From Scenedesmus sp. ARA3 (taxonomy: Eukaryota > Chlorophyta > Chlorophyceae > Sphaeropleales > Scenedesmaceae): a DNA stretch of 61,486 nucleotides. The stretch is taken from contig RWJK01001718.1 in NCBI GenBank assembly GCA_004335835.1, positions 847-62,332 on the forward strand, in the 5' to 3' direction. A model generated the notes under the pieces. It had not been told where the DNA came from and ran no database searches. It saw only the letters and a list, made by a program, of their open reading frames with translations. How positions within the stretch are numbered: position 1 is the stretch's first letter; each line of letters opens with the position of its first letter. Below, piece after piece: positions 9,786 through 20,800 of this stretch. The translations under genes were made by a program, and so were the position numbers.

Positions 9786-12700
9786 TCATTGCAACACCTG
9801 CTTCTGCTGCTTCCTCTGCTTCTTGCCTGCCTTCTTGGCTGCAGCTGTTTTCGCCGGACCACCAACAGCAGCTGCTGCATCTACCAGCATTGCTGCTGCA
9901 CCGCCATCCTCGTCCTGCTGCTGCTGCTGCTCTGCTGCCTGCCGCCGCTGCTGCTGCTGCAGCTGCCCAGCAGACACGACGTAATCCAGCAAATACACAT
10001 TGCCTTCTGCTGTACTGCTCAGGTCCTTATGCAGCCGCGTCACAACTTGCCGCAGCGCGCGCAGCGTCGCTGCCAGGTTAGCACCGCCACCAGCTGCACC
10101 TGCGCGCCCTGCTGCTGCCCCTGCAGCAGCACCAGCATCGCCTCCTCCTGCAAGCGCCGCCCGCAGCGCAGTGCCGCCGCCTGCTGCTGCAGCAAGCGCA
10201 GGCCCGTGTGCAATCAGCAGGGCCTTCACCCAGCTCAGCAGGTACTCCATGTGCGGGCTCTCATCCAGGCACTCTGCAACGCAGCTCAGCACTGCTTGCA
10301 GGAACAGCGCCGGCAGCTGCGCAGCAGCTGTCGTCACCTGCTGGGGTGGCACACTCATGAGCCCATGCTTCAGCAGCACCGGGTCACCGAGCCGCAGCGC
10401 TATCAGCAGCGCGCGCACATACGCCCTGCCAGCTAGCGCTGCATGGAAGGCCTGGGGTGTCAGCGCCTCGGTCAAATCTGTCGGGTCAAAGTTCAGGCCA
10501 GCATCAAGCGCATACAGCAGCAGCCCTTCGGTTGTTGCTGCTGCCCAGGTGGCGCCTGTGGGGCTGAGGGCGAGCGCGCGCGTGCGCGCAACTGCGCGCT
10601 TGCGGCTGGCTGTGCCTGGCACGTCTGCTGCTGCTGCTGGGTCCCCTCCCGCTGGCAGCAGCTCATCATCTGAGTCAGCATCCTCATGCTGGATGAGCTG
10701 CAGGGGCCCTGCATCTGTCATGTGCTTTGAATTGAGCTGGTCTAACACACCATCCAGGGAGCGGTTGTGCGTGACCTTTAAGGAGTTGGAAGCAGGATAT
10801 CACAGCAGCGCGGGAGTGAGGTGTGAGCTGGTTGCTGCAGGTGCTGCAGCTGGGTCTGAAGTACTAGACCTTGCAGACTTTGCGCAGGACATCAGACATG
10901 CTGATGATGTTAAGCAGCAAGGGCAACACATAGGATTCACTGGTACTGCCACAAACACCTAGTCTGCTTCTGTCTTTGATGCAAGTGTGTGCTGGTGCTC
11001 GAGGATACCACAGCTGCTGCTGTACATGTGCAACACTAACCTGCCCAAACTGCTGCTGTTGGTCAACAACAAGTTTAGAACCAGTCACACAGTCAAACAG
11101 CGCACCTGGAAGCGCCGCAGCAGCACCTTCTCTGCCACATCATACACGCACACAAACTTGCTGCGCCCGCCAGCAAACAGCATGCTGCCGTCAGCGCTGA
11201 AAGTGAGGGAGGTGAACGCAGCGCCTGACGACAAGTTGCCGGCAGAGCGCCTGCAGGTGGTGGTGCAAGCAGGGACAGACGAAAAATACAGTATAAGCAG
11301 CATGCATGGATGACCTGGTGGCGCAAGGAGCTGAATATGACCGCTGCTGCGAGATAAGCCAGCACTGTGGACACAGCACAAGGTGGTACATATGTGCACG
11401 CGCAACAGGCAAAGTCAGCTGCTTCGAGCAAAGCATGCACGATGCGCACTGAACGCTCTGCCATAACATGCTGCACATAAGCTGAACATTGCCGCCCCTG
11501 CTGTGCACTGTGTTGTGCAGCAGCGCACCTGTCGCTTGCCAGCCTGCCTCCCCTGATGTCCCTCCTGCCCTCAATCACGCCTTCTATCACACCATCCTGC
11601 AAGCAGCAGCAGTCGCCCGGCAGCGCACAGACGAGGCGCCAAGTCAGCAGTACTCATCGCAGAACGGGTGGCACATTCCCACGGCGTCACCCAACAATCG
11701 CCTGGAAAACTATCCTGTGGCGCGATCAGCGCAATCGGCAAGCAAAGGCACGCAGAAAGTACTATAAAGCGCATGCAGACCTGCCACGCCCGCAAGCAAA
11801 CAATCCAAACAACCACCGTATGCCCAAATTGCCCACCTGTGCGTTCCAGAAGTAGATCTGGCCGTCCAGCGTGGCGCTGGCCAGCTGCTTGCCGTCAGGC
11901 CGCCACGCCAGCGCCAGCACGTCGTGGCTGTGCTGCAGCACCTCCAGCTGGCTCTTGTTGTCGTACACGTCCCAGGTGCGCACCGTCCTGCAAGGCAGCA
12001 GCAGCAGCAGCAGTGTGGCGTCAACGCTTGATGTTGACAGTGAGACCTGCCATTACACGTCTCAGGTGCGCACAGTCCTCCTAGCTGGGCCATAGCGCAG
12101 CGCACGGTTATAACCTGCATCGGTCGAAGCACAAAGCCAGCAACATATGGCTCGACCATGCTGAGCTGACAAGCTATACACCACGGGACACACCAGGGGC
12201 TCACAAAAATCACAACCAACTGAGCGCTAGGCAGCAGCCGCTCACTTGTCCCAGCTGCATGAGGCCAGCAGCGGCTGTGTGGGGCAGAAGGCCAGGCCTG
12301 ACACGGGGCCCTCGTGCCCTGCCAGCACATCCAGCAGCCGGCCAGTCTTCACAGACCACACGTAGATCTGCGCAGCATCAGCACAACAGTGCGGCGGCGT
12401 GTTTGTGTTAATGTGCTGACAACTGCGGAAAAAAAAACGGTAGATAGTGAGGTTGGCAGCAGCAGACTGCGAGAGAGTCGGCCCTGTTGTGTATTGCGAC
12501 GGTAGCGAGATCCAACAGACCCAGCAGTGACGGAGACGCCGCTGCGCTGTGTGAGCAGAGCGCACTCAAGCTGTGCTAGTTTACAGGCAGCCGCTGACAT
12601 CACATGCATATGCATGTGCACCCGTCTGGATATGCATATGATATGCAGGGAGTGCAGCAAATGCAAGTGCAGCTGCCTGCAGGGCACCTGGAAGTCGTCC

Positions 12701-15700
12701 TGGCTGCCTGCTGCCACCACCTCGCCAGAGTTCTCCACTGCCAGCGAGATGAACTGCACAGCAGACGGCGCCGTGAAGGTGCGGAAGTTCCTGCAAGCCA
12801 CCACAGCAGCAGCAGAGTGTTAGCCAGCAAGCTCACGGACATGTTCGTCCCACAATTTCTAAACAAATTCCAGCAGCTAACCAAGCATACACATAGCAGC
12901 AGCTTAAACTCTCTCTGGCCGTGCATGCACAGCTTCCACTTGAACCCACCATCTAGCAGGCAGTGTGACTAGCATCACTCCAGGGTCAAAGTCAAAGTCA
13001 AACGCACCTGTAGCGCAGCAGGTCAAAGGCCCGCACTGTGCCATCCAGGCTGGCAGACACCACCGCAGCGCCTGTGGGCAGGAACGCCAGAGCGCTCACT
13101 GGCGCGCTGTGCTCGCTGAATGTGACATAGCAAAAGCCGCTGGACAGCTGGTAGAGCTTCACCTTGCTGTCATCAGCACCTGAGAGTCAACAACAGCACA
13201 ACAGCAAGAACACAGCAGAATAGGTTGTTTGTGATGCTTGTCAAGTGCAGGGATGGAACAACAAGGCGGGAGCTGCTGCAGCTGCATCTTCTTTTACTGC
13301 CGTCAGCAGCTTGCAGGACACAAGAACCGCATCTGTTGAGTGTGCATGAAATGGCTGGGTGAACTAGGCGGCGCTGTTGCTGCCTTCTTAAGAGCCAGAT
13401 GCTGTGATGCCTGCTGGCCCCTACATTAAGGCAGCCCACTGCAACCGTTTTGGCTGCAGCGGCTGTGGTTTGCTGTTGCAAGGTTTGGAACCCAGTGCTC
13501 CCACTTTGGCTGGGAAGAGCCTGGATGAAAGTCCCTGCTACTGCTGATGCGAGGGACAACATTTGAGAGATGCTGTCAGCAAAAGTGAGCGCCCAAACAC
13601 ATCATTGCACCAGGCTGAGCCCCTGCTGCCTCTTAGATGCAGCTGCAACCGTCCTGCAAGCACACACGGTGCTGCTGCACATATAAAAACACATCCACGC
13701 CCACCTGTGGCAATGATAGCTCCGTCAGGGCTGTAGCATGCGCAGCTGACATCAAAGTAGTGCCCCTGCTGCCGCAGCACATAGCCCTCACTGCGCCACT
13801 CCCACACCAGCAGCTGCCCCAGTTTTGCACAGCCCAGCGCCAGCCAATCGCCTCCAGCGTTGAAAGCAGCAGTGCTGATGCGCTCGTGGCTCACACTGAG
13901 GGTTTGCAGGACTTGGAATTCTGGCAGCTGGTACAGTTCAAACAGGCCGTTGCTGAACCCTACCATCAGAACCCCAGAGGGCCTGTGGTAGTCTGCTGCT
14001 GACAGCCGCGCCCCGCGCTGCATAAAAAAGTGCTTGCAGGACAGCACCCAGCCGCCCTGTGCAAGTGGCGGCAGCTGCTGCTGCTGCTGTTGCTGCTCAC
14101 TACCTGCTGCTGCTTCTGCTGCTTCTGCTGCTTCTGCGTCATCATCTGCTGCTTCTGCTGCTGCTGCAGGCGGAGCAGTTTGACCAGTGAGCGACCAGCC
14201 AAACAGCGCACCGTCTTTCGAGACAGTGTACAGCACCACCGGCTGCTGCCCTGCAAGCTGCGCTGCTTGCTGTGTTGCCGCTGTTGTGAAGAACACTCCC
14301 ACCAGGGCATCCTTATGCCCTGCCAGTGTGGGTGGCGTCCAGCCTGGGATGGGGTTCAGCGAGTAGACCCTGGCTGTTAGGTCTTTTGACGCTGCTGCAA
14401 TGAACTGACCATCAGCACTCCAGTCGATGGCTGTGATGGTGTCGTGGCAGGTGCCGTATGTGCGCAGCAGCTGCATGGGTGACAGCTGCTTGTCAAACCC
14501 TGGCGAGTGCCACACCTAGCGGCAGGCAGGCAGGCAGCACATAAGTTTGAACAAATTTCAGACTCCGTCGTCAACACATGAAGGGTGGTATGGCTGCACG
14601 GCTGATCAAGCTGTTGCTGGTTTTGCCATCACAGTGCCGTGACAGCCTCAACTGTGTGCACTGCATGAAAGGCTTGATGCATGCACCCTCAGCCATGACC
14701 AGCTGCTCTGCACAGTTCTCGTCCGCCAGCTACAGCAGCAGCAAGCGCTACATGCTGTAGCAGTACACCTACAAGCTTGCCATTTTCACGCAATCCCTCC
14801 GCCCTGCGGCCTCTGATCCAGCCATGCACCACCCCCTGCCCTTCCCCTCCCACAAACTACAGACATGCTACAGCCCTGCCTCACCTGCAGCAGCTTGCCC
14901 ACAGCCACAAACCATACCCTCAACCCCACAGCCTTTGCCGGACCCATTGCATAACCACCTGCATCACACATCACTCCCTGCCCTGCCATGCCCCGCCTCA
15001 CCTGCAGCAGCTTGCCCACAGCCACTGCCACGCACTTGCCATCAGGGCTGAAGGCTGCTGCTGTCACTGGGCCCTTGAAGCTGAAGTGGTGCAGCAGCAC
15101 GCGACGCGTGCGGGCTATCAGCAGCGCACGGCCCTGCTCATCGATGGACAGCAGCAGCTGGCCATCTGGATTCAGACATAGTGTACGGACCTGCGGTGGT
15201 GCGTGCGGCATGAAGTTTGCATCTAAGTAGTAACAACACTTGGTGGATCGCAGTTCGCCTGTGGACAGTATGGCCAGGTTGCAGCAAAAAGCCTTGCTCG
15301 ACTATTCGACATGCATGCGACGCCACCAGCTGCCACTCACGGCCACCTGATGGCAGCTAGTGCAGTGCAGTGTGAGGTCTGGCAATGATGCTGCGCTTGA
15401 CGGCAACCTGCAGCAGCTGCTGCGGCTGGCACACCAGACCAGGGACCTGCAATCGTCAGACAGGCCCTGGCACAGAACTGCCAGCTCCCAACACTGCTGC
15501 ACAACCTTGCTGCAGTGATTTTGAACAGCTGCTACTGCTGCTGCTGCTGCTGCTGTTGATGCTGCTGCTGCTGCCATGCCCACCTGATTGAGGTTCTCAA
15601 ACGGCAGAGTCTGGCTGGTGCAATGAGCCAAATTCACCTGTCAACAGGAAATACAAACCGTTCCAGGATAGTCAGGAGTTGCACTGAGTGAATAGTATAA

Positions 15701-15918
15701 TGCTTTCAACCGTTGCAGTACTGACGGAGCGATTAGCCTGGTGGCTGGCTGCATATTTGATTTCACACCCAGCTGCTGCCATGACAGTCAGGCAGCAGCC
15801 TGACATCACGCACCTGAGACACCCTGTTCCCTACAGGAGACAGCAACTCGTTTCCATGGAAGAGGATGTTTCCACCTCTGTAAGGGGCTCCCAGTAGGTT
15901 GGCAAACTTGTAGTTCAT
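9786..15918 (-). CDS. PWP2: PWP2/UTP1, WD40 component of the small-subunit processome
   Basis: Eleven exons: 15918-15814, 15637-15584, 15190-15002, 14515-13705, 13179-13008, 12790-12688, 12367-12246, 11987-11837, 11596-11529, 11250-11106, 10775-9786; all phases close and give 969 aa. The N-terminus MNYKFANLLGAPYRGGN is the PWP2 signature start. WD40 blades follow (LLHHFSFKGPVTAAAFSPDG, YGTCHDTITAIDWSADG, GHEGPVSGLAFCPT, HDVLALAWRPDGKQLASATL), then the IEGRRDIRGGR and FAGGRSKFVCVYDVAEK segments. The C-terminal UTP12-type helical domain is in exon 11 (LTPQAFHAALAGRAYVRALL, MEYLLSWVKALL). The tail is Gln-rich then Lys-rich (KKAGKKQRKQQKQ). Known role: UTP-B complex, U3 snoRNP-dependent 18S rRNA processing in the nucleolus. 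Odd points: an acidic/Gln insertion in exon 4, copies of exon junctions in introns 3 and 7, and a CAG tract just before the ATG. It shares its upstream region with OST5. Confidence 0.94.
12053..12088 (-). repeat. Decayed copy of the PWP2 exon 8 start, within intron 7
   Basis: It matches 11963-11989 (start of exon 8, TVRTWDVY). The sense strand reads ACTGTGCGCACCTGAGACGT, where the Trp codon TGG has become TGA. It lies upstream of the true acceptor, so it behaves as a dead pseudo-exon. Confidence 0.78.
14878..14908 (-). repeat. Exact 31-bp copy of the PWP2 exon 3 end and donor
   Basis: Identical over 31 bp to 14995-15025, which spans VAVGKLLQ codons and donor GTGAG. The offset is 117 bp, inside intron 3. 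The copied donor is intact, so alternative 5' splice-site use is possible. Confidence 0.88.
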
Positions 15919-15934
15919 GTCGAGCAGGACTCAG

Positions 15935-15979
<45 letters not shown>

Positions 15980-16458
15980 CAAGTTGGGTAAGCCTAACAG
16001 GCGCAAGCACTTGCTGACTGGCGTAACATGCAGTCAAACAGACATTAGTGAACGTCAAGCTTTGAAGTCTAGCGTGGTTGAGTGCTGCCGCCCGAAACAC
16101 ACACTGAAAGCAGCGGCCAGTGACAGGTAGCTGAGGGTTTCAACGTCGATCCAACTTGGTGATCACATCAATGATTTCCAGGCTGTGCTGCACGTCAGAG
16201 CTGAAGATGCGGCGTTCAATGCAAAGTGGAGTGACAAAATGACGAAGTGCAAAAGCAGGGATGCAAGCCAGGCAAAACAACTACTACGAACGCGATCATG
16301 CTGATAGCGACATACAGCCCGTGACGAAGACCGTAGCTGAACTTGTACAGACTTGCAGTGGGTTGGTTGAGCAGCAACAACTGCCTTGAGCGAACGTTAC
16401 CCTCTGCTCGATCACTCATCGGATCGTTTCATCCTAGTTTGTTAATCAGTCTATCGAG
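15919..16458. promoter_or_regulatory. Shared upstream region of PWP2 (-) and OST5 (+)
   Basis: The two start codons point away from each other across 540 bp, so both promoters must lie here unless distant leader exons exist. The PWP2 side has the CAG tract. No TATA box or known algal element could be assigned by eye. Confidence 0.6.
15935..15979 (-). repeat. CAG tract in the PWP2 5' leader
   Basis: On the sense strand a nearly pure (CAG) tract ends about 17 bp before the PWP2 ATG (15918). Pure triplet sequence so close to the start would place a CAG hairpin in the 5' UTR. Confidence 0.85.
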
Positions 16459-16692
16459 ATGGAGGCAGGCGCACCAGTGCACCCACCTGTGCCTATGGCC
16501 ATGTACCCCCTGCTGGCCACAGTGCTGCTTACAGTCGGCATTGTTGCAGCTGCTCTCTTCTTCCTCTACCAGGTCACAACCACCCGCTACAGCAGAAAGA
16601 TCGCGTTTGAGGGGCTGCTAGGCCTGTCAGCATCAGTGGCGCTGGGCCTGGGCACACTATTCCTGCTGCTGTGGGTGGGTGTGTATGTATGA
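16459..16692 (+). CDS. OST5: Oligosaccharyltransferase subunit OST5/TMEM258
   Basis: A single uninterrupted ORF of 77 aa, the usual size of the family. It has two hydrophobic membrane segments (YPLLATVLLTVGIVAAALFF and SVALGLGTLFLLLWVGVYV) joined by a polar loop containing YQVTTTRYSRKIAFEGLL. The loop V-T-(S/T)-T-(K/R)-Y-(T/S)-R and the C-terminal FLLLWVG(I/V)YV are diagnostic for TMEM258/Ost5. Known role: small non-catalytic subunit of ER oligosaccharyltransferase, stabilising STT3 in N-glycosylation. The N-terminal 15 residues are lumen- or cytosol-exposed and Pro-rich (EAGAPVHPPVP). The absence of an intron is unusual for this window and fits its short length. Confidence 0.94.
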   Translation: MEAGAPVHPPVPMAMYPLLATVLLTVGIVAAALFFLYQVTTTRYSRKIAFEGLLGLSASVALGLGTLFLLLWVGVYV

Positions 16693-17833
16693 CAGCAGCA
16701 GTTGCAGCAGAAACGGCAGCGTATCGGATGCTCTGGCAGCAGTTCTGGCTGTAGATCCCTTTACAGCAGCAGTGGATGAACTGGCTGCTGGCGTAAATGG
16801 AGTAGCAACAGCACATCAAGCGCTGTCTGGCGTAAAACGGCAGGGGCAGCAGATGCAGATGCAAATGCAGCAGGTGCCTGGCGGGCAAGGAGCAGAGCAG
16901 CAAGCAAGGCGGCTGGGGATGCAGCTCTTGCTCAGGGATTTAGAGCTGTGGTGCACATGCGATGCACGCAAGTCTAGCAGTGGCATAAGCGCTGCACAGT
17001 AGCACCATGGCAGTGCTGCGGGTACAGCGCAAGTTCAACCCACACACTTTGTTGTCAGCATGTGTGGGGCCATATGCACGTGGCGCTGCCCTGCGAGCTG
17101 TTACTGCACATGTGTTACGCAGCTTGCGGCTCCTCTCTTGGGTTCTGTGCCGTGACTAAGTGCCCGCTAGCCGTGCATGACCAGGGGCGTGTGTGTCATG
17201 GCCAACATGCGTTGGCTGTGGTGTTGTAGTTTCGGCCATCCTGTCAACATGGAAGCTGAATTGCTTGTTTGGTGGAAGGCTTTGCATTGTGATCTGGTTC
17301 GTACACGAGTGACATAGGGGGTAACATGACGATCTTTGGCAACTGACGTGCCGGCATGGTGGCTATCCTTGCTGCTGACTGTACAGCCAACAGGTTGGCT
17401 GATCCACGCAGTGGAGTATGCTGTGTGTGCGCTGACATGCCATGTTGGTTTCCTCATATTGAGGATCATCAGCGATCGAGTGGTCGATCAATAACTGATC
17501 ATCAGCACAGTATCAGTACAGTGTACACGTGCACACACGCGCCAAAACCGTTACACGGCGGTCGCTGCCACAGCTGGCAGCTGCAGCTATCTCATCTGCA
17601 CAGCCCGTGTCCCAGCATCGGCAGTCTTGCAGGGCAGTGCATTTTCAACCGAAAAGGCTACAGTGTCACACACACAGAAATCGTTGGCACTGCATTTGAG
17701 TAATCCAGCACTGAACATGCCAACACCTGCCTTCGACGACGAACACGCTCTGCAACACCCCATGCTCTTGCCAAGTGTGACACTGTAAACAATCACTGAG
17801 CCAGCACCCGTTGGACACAGGCAGCTGCTATCC
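16693..17833. other. Convergent intergenic region (OST5 3' side, CFAP70 3' side)
   Basis: 1.1 kb with no supported gene. On the minus strand TGTAA at 17555-17551, about 280 nt past the CFAP70 stop, matches the algal polyadenylation signal. The OST5 3' UTR must also lie here. ORFs across it are short and domain-free. Confidence 0.55.
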
Positions 17834-20800
17834 TCACAGGTGCGGCCACGCCACCTGCAGCTTCTGCAAGACCGACATGAGCAGCTGCTGCTCTGCCTCC
17901 GTTGCTGGCAGCGCTGCCGCCGCCGACAGCTGCTGCTGGCAGCCCTGGTAGTCACACTCCGCCAGCAGCACTGCAGCAAGCTTGCAGCGCACCTGCACGC
18001 TGTCTTGCGCAAGCAGCGCCTTGCCCAGCAGAGCTGCTGCAGTGCTGAAGTGCCCGCACTGCTGGTAAGCATCTCCCAGCTCCACCAGTAGTGTGGGAGA
18101 GGCCAGGCCGTGCCGCTGCGCCTGCGTGAGAGCCTGGTCGGCGTCCGCCTGCCTGCCTTGCAGCAGCGACAGCAGCGCCAGGTAGCCCCATACGCCAGGG
18201 TGCTCCGGGTCGCACAGGTTGGCCTCAGACAGTGCCAGCTCGGCAGACCTACACGCCCAGGACAGGGGGCAAAACAGAAGAAAAACAGAGCAGTGAGACA
18301 GTGACTTGTACACTTGTAGGCAAGCATGTGGTGCGGCAAGCGAACACTCCCCATTCAGAACACTGTAGTCACGGCTGAGGTGAGGTCAGGCACGAAGATT
18401 ATCATTGGCCAATGACACCCATGGATGTGCTCATGCAGCAGGATGCCATGCACTCGTGGTGTGAGTCCCTGCAGCTGGCAGCTGGAGCCATTGAAATATC
18501 AAGGTTCAGTGCACATGTACAGCGCCGTGCGCTCACCTGTACTCGGTCAGTCGCAGGTATGCCACCCCCAGCCCCATCCATGTTGTAGCACAGCGCCCGC
18601 CAACTTCCACTGCCGCCGCCTCAGCAAACAGCGGCCCAGCAGCATCTGCGCTGCCCGGCGCTGCTGAGGGTGGGCTGCTGCAGCTCTCCAGGCAGGAGCT
18701 GTACACCTCTGCTGCTACAGCTGCGTCCCCACTGGCCATGAAGCAGGTGCCCAGGCGCAGGTACACACGGGGCGGACATGTGTCTGGCGCCCTCTGCATG
18801 GCACGCCTGTAGTGCTGCTTTGCAAGAGCGAGGTTGCCGGACTGCAGCAGCAGCAGCAGCCGCCTCAGCAGCAGCACATGCCGGGCCGTCATGCATGCTC
18901 AGCACTGCACTTGGCAAGCTGTGATGGCGACTTGACTGTTGCAGCTGTTGTTACCTCCACGCCTGCACCTGCTCATGCTGACCAAAAAAATGCTCTGTAT
19001 GCAAGTTACGCGTCCTTTCACATGCATGATCAGCACTGCTCACCTCAAACTGCACATCTCCCAGCAGCACCTGAACTTGCAGCTTGGCGTCCTCGCCGAC
19101 AACCTCAGCAAGCTCCCGCAGCAGCTGCAGCGCCCTCTCTGTGTCGCCTGACTGCTGCGCCACGGCCACGTGTGCCAGCTTCATGCGGCTGGCCAGCTGG
19201 CTGGCAGGGTCCTTCACGCCTGCAGATGGTGGCAGCAGCAAGCAAAGTAAGCCTCAGGGACATGTTCGACCTCACGGCTAGCAGCTCAGGCTTGCAGCAC
19301 AGCGTCATACACTGTGAAGTTCTTGATGCCGACGGCGACGAAACACATACTGCATGCAGCTGCCGTGCGCATCCATGCATGGCAAACAAGCCAGGCAGGT
19401 CTTTTAGTAGCATCGACAGTGTCCTCTTGGCTGCACTATATGCTGCTCAGCTGCATGCAGCACCTACCTGCAGCAAGCTCCAGCAGCTGGCCAGCTAGTG
19501 CTGGCAGCTTCAGGTGCAGAATCAGTTCAGCAGCTGCCAGGTAGCCATTGGCAGCAGCAGCGGCAGCCCCCAGCAGAGCCACAGGGCAGGCAATGTTGCC
19601 GCTGCCACCTGCCGGCGCATCCTCTATGGAGCCGTTGCCGCTGCTGCGTACACTGCCGCTGCTGCCGCTGCCAGCAACAGGGATGCTGCAGCTGCTGGCA
19701 GCCAGGACCGCCTTGGACTGCCGCACCACCTCTTGGTGGCAGCTGCGTGCCTGCGCCTCCTTGGCCTTGCCTGCAGCGCAGAAAGACAACATCAACTTTG
19801 TGTTTTGGAATAGGCTATACAATGACTACACCTCCCTGTATCAGCTGTGCTGGAAAAGGTGAAGATGATGCGTGGAGGCAATGACACAGGTGCTGCTGCC
19901 AAGCCATCGGCTACACCTGGCAGCACACAATGTGCTGTGCACCAGAATAGTTGTCGCTGCTCACCTTGCATGCGATACAGCAGGGCCAGCAGCGCCCATG
20001 GCAGCACACTTGTTGTAGTTGCACTGCCACCAGCAGGAGCTGCAGCGTCCTTGAAGCTGTGCCCAAGCACCTCCACCCATTCCAGTGCTGCTGGCTCAGG
20101 CCCACCCTCAACATCTTTGCCCAGTGCAAGAGCCAGCCCCAGGCATGCCAGCGCTACTGCTGCAGGGCTGTGGTCCTGGCTGATGCCCAGTGCCTCCCTG
20201 AAGGCTGCCTGTGCGCGTGTGTGCTCCTTGACGCGCATGCAGAAAGTCCCATACTGGTACCACGCCTGCAGGCACAATGACGGTCACACCTTGAATGAGT
20301 AAGCCTGAGAGTTGCGACAGAAATAAAGTAAGGACTCCTTGTCACCTGTAGGATATCAACAGCAGGGCACACTAAAGCACATCATGCACAACTCCAGCAC
20401 ACTCACATCTGCACTCTGCAGCAGTAGCAGCCTCCGCTGGTGCAGCGCATGGCTCCTGGGGACGTCTCCAGCTGCCTCGCACTCTGCTGCGAGCTGCAGC
20501 AGCTTCTCACTGCTGTCTAGCAGGTCTTTCCTGCTGCCAGTGTTGTTGCTGCAGGCTGGATCAACCTGGCTGCTTGACTGCTGCTGGGCCTGCTGCTGCT
20601 GCGGCTGCTGCTGTGCTACTGCCAAGCCTGCCATGGCAGCCTTCAACTCGTCCATGAGGTGCTCATACAGGTCGTTGTACAGCTGCTGCACCTGCAGCAA
20701 GCCACAACAGGGTTGCTCATTCATCCGAACGCGGCCGATGCTGCATGTATGCATACTTAAATAATGCCAGCTTGCAAGCAGAGAAACAGTCATCTGCTAG

